Source: an uncultured Bartonella sp.
Lineage (GTDB): Bacteria; Pseudomonadota; Alphaproteobacteria; Rhizobiales; Rhizobiaceae
Length of the DNA: 52,188 bases
Direction: 5' to 3'
Assembly: GCA_946481695.1 (NCBI GenBank)
Contig: CAMLON010000010.1
Span: forward strand, 1-52,188
Part shown: positions 33,924-41,549 of the stretch, in pieces
Numbering within the stretch: the first letter of the stretch is position 1
Layout: the number at the start of each line of letters is the position of its first letter
Made by a program: the position numbers and the translations under genes
Notes under the pieces: generated by a model
Database searches by the model: none
What the model saw: only the letters and a program-made list of their open reading frames with translations
Told to the model about the DNA's origin: nothing

Positions 33924-34943
33924 ATGGGATTACGGCGCTATTTAAAAATAAACCAAATATTATCCAGGATAAAATCGTTGGATAGAAAATTGGAACAAGA
34001 AGTAATAAATCAACTTCAAACTGAAAGTAAAACTGACAGAAAAAAAGCTGATGATATTATTGTTTCGATTTTGGAAAATAATGGTGTTCTGAGCAAAAAA
34101 TTAACGGGCGTAGCTGGTGAAATAGATTATGCTGAAACTGATATAAATCAAAAACTTGATAAAATATTCAATAAAATATCGTCTCTTGATAATGATGTAA
34201 ATAAGAAGGACACTGTCATCAATGATGACAGAGTGGAGATTATAAAAAACCTTATTAAAGATGAACGTGCCCGACATATTGTATTAAATATGGAGTTTGA
34301 AGGGGCCGATTTATCGCTTCGAATCGACGATTCGGATATTCGTGTGTTCAAGCAGATATTCGTGGATAACGAATATGACAGTTTAAATCTTCCCGAGACT
34401 GCAAAAACGATTATCGATTTGGGAGCCAATATTGGCCTCTCCGTGTTTTTTTTCATAAAGAAATTTCCGGATGCGCGCATCGTTGCGGTTGAACCCGATG
34501 CTGTCAACTTTTCGATTATGGAGAAAAATCTCGAAAAGTTTTCCAAATCTGTTTCTCTTTTGCAAGCTGCAATCTGGCCCACAGATGGCGAAGTTTCATT
34601 GGTTGAAGAAGATGACGATCACACGTCTCTGGGAGCCTGGGGGTATCGCACCGAGGCTTCAAAGGACAATTCCGCGCTTTCTGTTAAGGCAGTCAGTATT
34701 CCTACCATCATGAAACAATATGATATGGATTTTGTTGATATATTGAAAGTTGATATCGAAGGCGCTGAATACGAGCTTTTCGAGAAAAATTATGAAGACT
34801 GGATTGATAAAGTTGGTCTCGTTATTATTGAAACACATGATCGCTTCAAACCGAATTCGGAAGCGGTGGTGCGTAAAGCATTGAAAGGTCGCTTTGATGA
34901 ACTTCCGATGAAGGGCGAAAACCTGTTTTTTAAGAAAAAGTAA
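33924..34943 (+). CDS. FkbM-family SAM-dependent methyltransferase with N-terminal coiled coil
   Basis: A 339-residue protein in two parts. Residues ~1-110 are polar and heptad-like with many Lys, Asp and Ile (LDRKLEQEVINQL, INQKLDKIFNKISSLDNDV), likely a coiled coil. Residues ~130-339 are an FkbM methyltransferase: SAM motif I in IIDLGANIGLS, motif II IVAVEPDA, and the FkbM signature DILKVDIEGAEYELFEK. FkbM enzymes O-methylate sugars or small molecules, so methylation of the glycan made by the neighbouring transferases is a reasonable inference. The start at 33924 has AAGGA 7 bases upstream; a TTG at 33906 is less likely. Base composition is distinctly AT-rich compared with ahcY downstream. 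Confidence 0.85.
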   Translation: MGLRRYLKINQILSRIKSLDRKLEQEVINQLQTESKTDRKKADDIIVSILENNGVLSKKLTGVAGEIDYAETDINQKLDKIFNKISSLDNDVNKKDTVINDDRVEIIKNLIKDERARHIVLNMEFEGADLSLRIDDSDIRVFKQIFVDNEYDSLNLPETAKTIIDLGANIGLSVFFFIKKFPDARIVAVEPDAVNFSIMEKNLEKFSKSVSLLQAAIWPTDGEVSLVEEDDDHTSLGAWGYRTEASKDNSALSVKAVSIPTIMKQYDMDFVDILKVDIEGAEYELFEKNYEDWIDKVGLVIIETHDRFKPNSEAVVRKALKGRFDELPMKGENLFFKKK

Positions 34944-35326
34944 AATCGGAACGATAGAATTTCCAGTATTACATCCTTTTATTAAGTGTTATTATGTGTC
35001 CTGATTTTCATCGCTATTCAATTTGATAACTCGTTTATAAAAAACATGATCGTTAATTAAATATCCTGTTTCATAAATTCGATATGTAAATAAACATCAT
35101 ATATAATATATATTGATGATATAACTGCTATTTTAATTTACTGAACATCACGAATTAATATTATTTTTATTTGATAAACATGTAATATATTTAAAGCACT
35201 TTGAATGAATTATAAAACGTATGGGTATTTTTGAGTGGAGATATAAAGCAATCTTTATATCGCGGTTGCGCTGCGTTTCGACATCTGCTAAATCACCGGA
35301 AGCTAAAAATCTTCAAGGAGTGCATA
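34944..35326. other. AT-rich leader region upstream of ahcY
   Basis: This 383-base spacer is very AT-rich at about 35071-35190. Close to ahcY it becomes more GC-rich and contains a hairpin (35240-35261). It is presumably the ahcY promoter and 5' leader; no consensus promoter could be fixed. Confidence 0.55.
35240..35261 (+). other. Perfect 9-bp stem-loop in the ahcY leader
   Basis: GATATAAAG-CAAT-CTTTATATC forms a perfect 9-bp stem with a 4-base loop, 65 bases before the ahcY start. A second GC-rich stretch (CGCGGTTGCGCTGCG) follows at once. It does not match the SAH, SAM-II or SAM/SAH riboswitch layouts as I know them, so I record it only as a leader structure. Confidence 0.6.
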
Positions 35327-36724
35327 ATGGCTGCCAAAGAATATATTATCAAGGATATCGGCCTTGCCGACTATGGTCGCAGAGAACTCGATATTGCCGA
35401 AACTGAAATGCCGGGTCTAATGGCCTGCCGTGAGGAATTCGGCTCCTCTCAACCGTTGCGTGGCGCCCGCATTTCCGGTTCGCTGCACATGACAATCCAG
35501 ACAGCCGTTCTTATCGAAACGTTAAAAATGATCGGTGCAGATTTGCGCTGGGCTTCATGCAATATTTTTTCAACGCAGGATCATGCTGCTGCAGCAATTG
35601 CCGCAGGTGGTACACCTGTTTTTGCGGTCAAGGGCGAAACGCTTGAACAATATTGGAGCTATACCGATGCTATTTTCCAATGGCCGGACGGCAAGCCTTC
35701 AAATATGATTCTTGATGATGGCGGCGATGCAACAGCTTATATCCTGACCGGCGCCCGCGCCGAAGATGGCGAGGATGTGCTTTCAAAGCCGGAATCAGAA
35801 GAAGAGGAAATCTTCTTTGCCCAAATCAATAAACGCATGAAAGAAACGCCCGGTTTCTTCACCCGTCAACGTGATGCCATCAAAGGTGTGACCGAAGAGA
35901 CAACGACAGGTGTTCATCGTCTTTACCATTTGCAAGAACAAGGACTCCTTCCGTTCCCGGCAATCAACGTTAATGACAGCGTGACAAAATCGAAATTCGA
36001 CAACCGTTATGGCTGTAAAGAATCGCTGGTTGACGGTATCCGCCGTGGTACCGATGTAATGATGGCTGGCAAAGTGGCTATTGTTTGCGGCTATGGCGAT
36101 GTTGGCAAAGGTTGTGCGGCTTCCCTTTCGGGTGCCGGTGCACGCGTCAAGGTCACCGAAGTTGACCCGATTTGCGCCTTGCAGGCAGCTATGGACGGCT
36201 ATGAGGTTGTAACACTTGAAGAAGCCGCTCCGACCGCCGACATTATCATCACGGCAACAGGAAACCGTGACATTGTTCGCCTTGAACATATGCGCGCAGT
36301 CAAGGATATGTGCATTATCGGCAATATCGGGCATTTTGATAATGAAATTCAGGTTGCTTCACTGAAAAACCTGAAATGGACAAATATCAAGCCGCAAGTC
36401 GACATGATTACATTTCCGGATGGAAAACGCATTATCCTTCTTTCGGAAGGGCGTCTGCTTAATCTTGGCAATGCAACAGGGCATCCTTCTTTTGTTATGT
36501 CGGCGTCTTTCACAAACCAGACATTGGCTCAGATCGAATTGTTCACACGTGGCGAGAATTATAAAAATCAGGTCTATGTTTTGCCGAAACATCTTGATGA
36601 AAAAGTTGCACGTCTGCATCTTGATCGTCTTGGTGTCAAATTGACAACGCTGTCGGAAGAGCAGGCCGCCTATATTGGCGTATCGGTTGAAGGTCCGTTC
36701 AAGCCTGATCGTTATCGCTACTAA
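35327..36724 (+). CDS. ahcY: Adenosylhomocysteinase (SAH hydrolase)
   Basis: AhcY reversibly hydrolyses S-adenosylhomocysteine to adenosine and homocysteine, clearing the inhibitory by-product of SAM-dependent methylation. The 465-residue enzyme shows the N-terminal [37 protein letters not shown], the NAD-binding [27 protein letters not shown] and the conserved C-terminal KPDRYRY. The start at 35327 ([10 protein letters not shown]) has AAGGAG 7 bases upstream; a longer frame from 35231 adds 32 non-conserved residues. A strong terminator follows at 36764-36800, so ahcY is probably monocistronic. Two SAM-dependent methyltransferase genes lie elsewhere in the window, but no specific link is implied. 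Confidence 0.97.
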   Translation: MAAKEYIIKDIGLADYGRRELDIAETEMPGLMACREEFGSSQPLRGARISGSLHMTIQTAVLIETLKMIGADLRWASCNIFSTQDHAAAAIAAGGTPVFAVKGETLEQYWSYTDAIFQWPDGKPSNMILDDGGDATAYILTGARAEDGEDVLSKPESEEEEIFFAQINKRMKETPGFFTRQRDAIKGVTEETTTGVHRLYHLQEQGLLPFPAINVNDSVTKSKFDNRYGCKESLVDGIRRGTDVMMAGKVAIVCGYGDVGKGCAASLSGAGARVKVTEVDPICALQAAMDGYEVVTLEEAAPTADIIITATGNRDIVRLEHMRAVKDMCIIGNIGHFDNEIQVASLKNLKWTNIKPQVDMITFPDGKRIILLSEGRLLNLGNATGHPSFVMSASFTNQTLAQIELFTRGENYKNQVYVLPKHLDEKVARLHLDRLGVKLTTLSEEQAAYIGVSVEGPFKPDRYRY

Positions 36725-36763
36725 AACCAGTAGTGCTGACAGAAGTGAAACTTTATTGATTTT

Positions 36764-36800
36764 AAAGGTCGGACAGAAAATGCCCGGCCTTTGTTTTTTT
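36764..36800 (+). terminator. Rho-independent terminator after ahcY
   Basis: AAAGGTCGG (36764-36772) pairs with CCGGCCTTT (36784-36792), with one G-T pair; a T7 run follows at 36794-36800. It lies 40 bases after the ahcY stop and so rules out divL starts before about 36800. Confidence 0.92.
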
Positions 36801-36857
36801 GAAGATACTTCACCTGAAAAGCATAGACATGTATGGTTAAGCCTGATTCGGCTAAAT

Positions 36858-39341
36858 ATGATCGAGAAATCAACTTTGCAGGCTAGAGGTGGATATAAGA
36901 GCAAATTATTGTCGGGGATTTTCTCGGGCCTGGCTGCTTTTGCCTGTTTTTCTGTAACTCCCTTGAAGAGTGATGCTGCAGCCTCCGGTGCGCTTTCCGA
37001 TTTCGGAAACCAAGCACTTCAGATAGCAATTATCGGCGGGGTTATCGTTGCGGCATTGATTATTTGTCTGGCCATATTTTTTCGCCATTTTTCAAAAAGG
37101 TCTTCTAATTGCGGAGATAGCAATTCAGATCAATTTCAGGAAATCGACAATTACGAGCGCTTTCTCATGCATACGGGACAATGCGCGCTTATCTGGAAAA
37201 CACCGGCTGCTCTTCCCGAGATAATCGGTCATATGGCTACTTTAGATCGCTTGGCAGTAAAGCCGAAAGATATATTGCGTTTCGGGCAGTGGCTTGATGA
37301 CAATGAAGTCCGTCTCCTTGATGAAGCTCTCAATCATTTGCGACATGACGGGCAATCTTTCGATCTTTATCTGGATACCAAACAAAAAACATTGGTTGAA
37401 GCAACCGGTCTTATTGCAGGAACAGCTGCAATTTTGCGTTTTCAGGACCTTTCCGGTCAACAGGAACAGCTTGCCAAGCTTGAAAAGGATGCCGCTTTTA
37501 CGAAGACGATGCTTGCAATGCGTAATGTTCTTCTTGAAGCGCTCGATGAACCTGTCTGGCTCGTTAATAACGATAAAAGAATTATTTATGCCAATCGTGC
37601 GTTTCAGAAGGCCAGCGGTTACGACCCCGAAAAAGCTGAGGAAGCTTCATTGTTTAATGAGGCGACACGCCAGAAACTCCTTGAAAATAAACCGCTTTTC
37701 AAAGGCCCCGCCTATGCCATTATCGAAGGGGATCGCAGGCTCCTTGAAGTCACACAAGTGACGTCCGATGATGGTGTTGCAACCTTTGCTCATGATATCA
37801 GCGCCATGGAAGAAATGTCGGAAGAAATGAAGCGCATGGCGCGTGGACATTCCGAAACGCTTGACCAGATTTCAACGGCGGTTGCCATTTTCGGTCCCGA
37901 CCAAAAATTGAAATTTGCCAATCAGGCTTTCGCAACGCTCTGGCCGTTGGATACCGTTTTTCTGGAAAGCGAACCCAGTCATACTCTTCTTCTTGATCGT
38001 TTGCGGGAAGAAGGCATTATTGCTGAAAAGCCCGATTGGAGGGGGTGGAAGGAAGAGCTTTTTTCCGCCTATCGTTCGGGTGAGCCAAGCCAGCAAATCT
38101 GGAATTTGCCGGATGGTCGCACGCTCAGGGTTTTGGCAAGTCCTCATCCGCAAGGTGGCGTGACATGGCTTTTTGAAAATCTTACTGAAAAAATAGATCT
38201 TGAAAGGCGTTATAACAGCCTCATCGAAATGCAAGGCGAAACGCTGGACCATCTTTCTGAAGGTGTCGCTTTGTTCGGTCCGGACGGGCGTATGCGTCTT
38301 TCCAATCCGGCACTGGCCAAATTATGGTCTTTACCCACTGAATTGACCGTTGAAGGAACGCATATTTCAAAACTTGAGGCCGAATGCGCGAAAAAGACAA
38401 CAAGCAATGCATGGGATACATTCGGTGCATTTATAACCGGTTTTAGTGAAAATCGGGATGCCATTTCGGGGCGTATGGATTTAACAAACGACGTTATTCT
38501 TGATTATGCCTTGGTGCCTCTGCCGAACGCACAGACCATGATGACCTTTGTCAATGTAACAGATACGGTCAATATCACCCGTGCATTGCAAGAAAAGAAT
38601 GATGCATTGCGCAGTGCCGACGCATTGCGCAGCGAATTTGTTCGCCATGTGTCTTATGAATTGCGCACCCCCCTTACCAATATTATCGGCTTTTCGGATA
38701 TTTTGCAGAGCGGACTTTTCGGCACTCTCAATTCCCGCCAGCAGGAATATCTCAAGCACATCGCTTCTGAATCTGGTGCGCTTCTTGATATCGTCAATGA
38801 TATTCTGGACCTTGCTAAACTTGATGCCGGCATTATGGAACTTGATATTAAAGATGTCGATATTGCCGGTTCAATGGCTTTTGCAACAGAACGCACAAAA
38901 GAGCGTCTCGGTACTCGTCCGGTACAAATTGAAGAAAAAATTGAAGACGGCCTCACGACGATTCCGGCAGATCAGGCAAGGCTACGACAGATTTTTGTCA
39001 ATGTATTGAGCAATGCCGCCAATTTTGCTCCCGACAATAGTGTCATTACCTTTTCTGCCAAAAAGGACGGGAATGACATTGTCTTTTCTGTCCATGATGA
39101 CGGGGCGGGAATTCCGGAAGAAATTCTTGATACTGTTTTCAAGCGGTTTTCATCCCATGCCCATCATGGTTCACGTGCCGGAGCAGGGCTTGGTCTTTCG
39201 ATTGTCAAAAGCTTTGTCGAGCTTCATGGTGGCAGTGTCGCGATAGAAACCGGAAATGCAAAAGGAACAACCGTTTTTTGCCGTTTTCCAGCCAAACGTC
39301 GTTCGTCCGCAACGTTGCTTCAATCAGAGGAATCAGAATGA
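36858..39341 (+). CDS. divL: DivL-type histidine-kinase homologue with Tyr in place of the phospho-acceptor His
   Basis: In Caulobacter DivL is an essential cell-cycle protein that binds DivK~P and controls the CckA-CtrA phosphorelay; its H-box carries tyrosine. This 827-residue protein has two hydrophobic segments (residues ~18-33 and ~52-73), several PAS-like domains (~200-560), and then the dimerisation box VSYELRTPLTNIIGF. Tyr600 occupies the usual histidine position. The ATP-binding domain is well conserved: NVLSNAANFA, DDGAGIP, VFKRFSS and GAGLGLSIVK. I start at 36858, the first ATG after the ahcY terminator; its ribosome-binding site is weak and the exact start is uncertain. The ATG of the next gene overlaps its stop. 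Confidence 0.85.
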   Translation: MIEKSTLQARGGYKSKLLSGIFSGLAAFACFSVTPLKSDAAASGALSDFGNQALQIAIIGGVIVAALIICLAIFFRHFSKRSSNCGDSNSDQFQEIDNYERFLMHTGQCALIWKTPAALPEIIGHMATLDRLAVKPKDILRFGQWLDDNEVRLLDEALNHLRHDGQSFDLYLDTKQKTLVEATGLIAGTAAILRFQDLSGQQEQLAKLEKDAAFTKTMLAMRNVLLEALDEPVWLVNNDKRIIYANRAFQKASGYDPEKAEEASLFNEATRQKLLENKPLFKGPAYAIIEGDRRLLEVTQVTSDDGVATFAHDISAMEEMSEEMKRMARGHSETLDQISTAVAIFGPDQKLKFANQAFATLWPLDTVFLESEPSHTLLLDRLREEGIIAEKPDWRGWKEELFSAYRSGEPSQQIWNLPDGRTLRVLASPHPQGGVTWLFENLTEKIDLERRYNSLIEMQGETLDHLSEGVALFGPDGRMRLSNPALAKLWSLPTELTVEGTHISKLEAECAKKTTSNAWDTFGAFITGFSENRDAISGRMDLTNDVILDYALVPLPNAQTMMTFVNVTDTVNITRALQEKNDALRSADALRSEFVRHVSYELRTPLTNIIGFSDILQSGLFGTLNSRQQEYLKHIASESGALLDIVNDILDLAKLDAGIMELDIKDVDIAGSMAFATERTKERLGTRPVQIEEKIEDGLTTIPADQARLRQIFVNVLSNAANFAPDNSVITFSAKKDGNDIVFSVHDDGAGIPEEILDTVFKRFSSHAHHGSRAGAGLGLSIVKSFVELHGGSVAIETGNAKGTTVFCRFPAKRRSSATLLQSEESE

Positions 39342-40825
39342 TTTTCAGTTTATTTCTTGAAAATGAAAAAGCAACCGAACGCTTTGGCGAGGATTTTGCG
39401 CTAGCTCTTGAAAAGGGTAATCTCGTTACGCTTGAAGGGGACCTCGGAACAGGGAAAACATCGCTTTCCCGTTCTATTGTTCGCACACTTGCCGATAATG
39501 AAGAGATGGATGTTCCAAGTCCAACCTTCACACTTGTTCAAGTTTATGATTTGCCAAAATTCAACCTCACCCACGCCGATCTTTATCGCATTAACGAACC
39601 GGAAGAAATTGACGAGCTTGGCTTTGAAGAGGCGCGAGAGGCCGGAGTTGTTCTTGTCGAATGGCCGGAAAAAGCCGAAGGAGAATTGGGAAAAGCAGAT
39701 TTTGTCATTTTTCTTGAGCATCAGGGAAATGGTCGAAAAATAACGATTGAGGCGGAAGGTCGTGCTGCCGAAAGGCTTGAACGTTCGCTGGAAATAAGAG
39801 CGTTTTTGAAATCCAATCACCGTGGCAATTTCAAACGCCGCTATTTTACCGGTGATGCTTCGGCGCGTTCTTACGAAATTATTTATGGCAAAAATGGTCA
39901 TGAAATTTTGATGAATGCACCTGCAATGGAAATGCCCGAACAAAATGGCCAGTCTTATGGAAAAATTGCCCATCTTGCGACATCGGTCAGCCAGTTTGTC
40001 GGCATTGACCGGCTGATTTTGAAAAATGGTTTTGTAGCGCCAGAAATTCTAGCGCAAGATTTGGAAAAAGGTTTGCTCATTACCGACGATCTTGGGCGGG
40101 ACGGCGTGCTTGATGAAGAGAGGAAGCCAATTGAAAACCGCTATATCGAATCGGCAAAATTGCTTTCTTCATTTCACCAGAAAGAGTGGCCCAAACATCA
40201 AAAATTCGATGATCTAACACTTGATATACCGGCTTATGATCGGGGTGTCTTACGGGCAGAAGTTTCCCTTCTTCTTGACTGGTATTTCCCGTACCTTACC
40301 GGAACAGAGATAAATCAGCCTCTGAAGGAGGAATTTTATCGGCTATGGGAGCCGCTTTTTGAAATTTTTGAAAAGGCAGAACAAAGTTTTGTCATGCGCG
40401 ATTATCATTCGCCCAATATTATCTGGCGGGAGAATGAACAGGGTTTGAAAAAAATAGGTCTCATTGATTTTCAGGACGGGCAAATTGGCCCGACAGCCTA
40501 TGATGTTGTATCACTCGCCCAAGATGCGCGTGTCGCTATCAGTCGCCCGCTTGAGAAGCGTATCATCAAAGCCTATTGCGAAGAACGCAAAAAGGGTACG
40601 CGTGGCTTTGATGAAGAACAGTTCAAACTCATCTATGCTATTGCCGGTGCGCAACGCGTTTCCAAAATTCTCGGTATTTTTGTTCGTCTTGACAAGCGTG
40701 ACGGCAAGCCCGCTTATTTGAAACATTTGCCGCACTGCCGCGATTATCTGAAACGCAATCTTGAACATCCGGCTCTTTCATCATTGCGTCAATTCTATAT
40801 TGCCTCGAAACTGGTTGAAGAGTGA
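39338..40825 (+). CDS. tsaE: Fused TsaE (t6A ATPase) and AmgK-like sugar kinase
   Basis: A two-domain, 495-residue protein. Residues ~1-150 are TsaE, the ATPase of the tRNA threonylcarbamoyladenosine (t6A37) complex: P-loop EGDLGTGKTS and SPTFTLVQVYD, then HADLYRI and EWPEKAE. Residues ~165-495 are an aminoglycoside-phosphotransferase-fold kinase: FTGDASARSYE, the catalytic loop MRDYHSPNIIW and metal-binding LIDFQDGQ. The kinase half resembles AmgK, which phosphorylates MurNAc/GlcNAc at the anomeric position in cell-wall recycling, and murU follows 4 bases later. AGAGGA precedes the ATG, which overlaps the divL stop (ATGA). This fusion is known in Rhizobiales. Confidence 0.93.
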   Translation: MIFSLFLENEKATERFGEDFALALEKGNLVTLEGDLGTGKTSLSRSIVRTLADNEEMDVPSPTFTLVQVYDLPKFNLTHADLYRINEPEEIDELGFEEAREAGVVLVEWPEKAEGELGKADFVIFLEHQGNGRKITIEAEGRAAERLERSLEIRAFLKSNHRGNFKRRYFTGDASARSYEIIYGKNGHEILMNAPAMEMPEQNGQSYGKIAHLATSVSQFVGIDRLILKNGFVAPEILAQDLEKGLLITDDLGRDGVLDEERKPIENRYIESAKLLSSFHQKEWPKHQKFDDLTLDIPAYDRGVLRAEVSLLLDWYFPYLTGTEINQPLKEEFYRLWEPLFEIFEKAEQSFVMRDYHSPNIIWRENEQGLKKIGLIDFQDGQIGPTAYDVVSLAQDARVAISRPLEKRIIKAYCEERKKGTRGFDEEQFKLIYAIAGAQRVSKILGIFVRLDKRDGKPAYLKHLPHCRDYLKRNLEHPALSSLRQFYIASKLVEE

Positions 40826-40829
40826 AAAA

Positions 40830-41549
40830 ATGAAAATAACACATGCTATGGTGCTTGCTGCGGGGCTTGGCACCCGCATGCGGCCATTGACTTTCAAAAC
40901 ACCGAAACCACTGGTAAAAATTGCCGGTCGAAGTCTTTTGAACCGCGCTCTTGATGCCCTTGAAAAAGCCAGTGTCGAGGAAGCGGTGGTTAATGTCCAT
41001 TATCTTGCCGATTCCATCGAAAGTCATGTCGAAAGCCGTAAAAAACCGCATGTAACCATTTCGGATGAGCGTGCGGAACTTCTCGATTCGGCCGGAGGCG
41101 TGGTAAAAGCTTTGCCGCTTTTAGGAGAAAATCCGTTTTTTGTTCTTAACGCCGATACATTCTGGGTCGACCATGGCACACCAACTCTTGAAGCAATGGC
41201 AAATCGTTTTGACCCCGATAGAATGGATATGCTGCTTATGACGGTTAAACGCGTGCAGGCAGCGGGTCCGGAAAAAGGTGATTTCCTGATTGGTGAAGGG
41301 CAAAAACTTGTTCGCGCACCCGCAAATGCACCGGAAGCGGTTATTTATGGTGGTGCACTTATTGTAAATCCGAAAATATTTGCATTTGCAAAAATCGAAC
41401 CGCAATCGCTCAACCTCTATTTTGACGAAGCGATTGCCCGTGGTCGTCTTTATGGTTTTCCTTTGGATGGCAATTGGTATACTGTCGGGACAATTGCAAT
41501 GATTAGCAAGGTTGAGGAGCTGATGCGCCAAAGGGGGGAAATAGCGTGA
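40830..41549 (+). CDS. murU: N-acetylmuramate alpha-1-phosphate uridylyltransferase MurU
   Basis: MurU converts MurNAc-1-phosphate to UDP-MurNAc, completing the AmgK-MurU salvage route that bypasses de novo synthesis (and fosfomycin) in many Gram-negatives. The 239-residue nucleotidyltransferase has the signature AAGLGTRMRPLTFKTPKPL, VNVHYLAD, DSAGGVVKALPLLG, FVLNADTFW and the C-terminal NWYTVGT. The start at 40830 (MKITHAMVLAAG) lies 4 bases after the kinase stop; a frame from 40761 would overlap that gene. Its stop overlaps the GTG of addB. The adjacent kinase domain makes the assignment much more likely than a generic sugar nucleotidyltransferase. Confidence 0.9.
   Translation: MKITHAMVLAAGLGTRMRPLTFKTPKPLVKIAGRSLLNRALDALEKASVEEAVVNVHYLADSIESHVESRKKPHVTISDERAELLDSAGGVVKALPLLGENPFFVLNADTFWVDHGTPTLEAMANRFDPDRMDMLLMTVKRVQAAGPEKGDFLIGEGQKLVRAPANAPEAVIYGGALIVNPKIFAFAKIEPQSLNLYFDEAIARGRLYGFPLDGNWYTVGTIAMISKVEELMRQRGEIA

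Noticed and set aside
28111..34943. Glycan island considered as a phage or transposon insertion
   Set aside because: No integrase, transposase, terminal inverted repeats, tRNA attachment site or phage gene is visible.
36675..36857. Upstream extension of divL to 36675
   Set aside because: It would overlap the ahcY end and read through a strong terminator; the extension has no family character.
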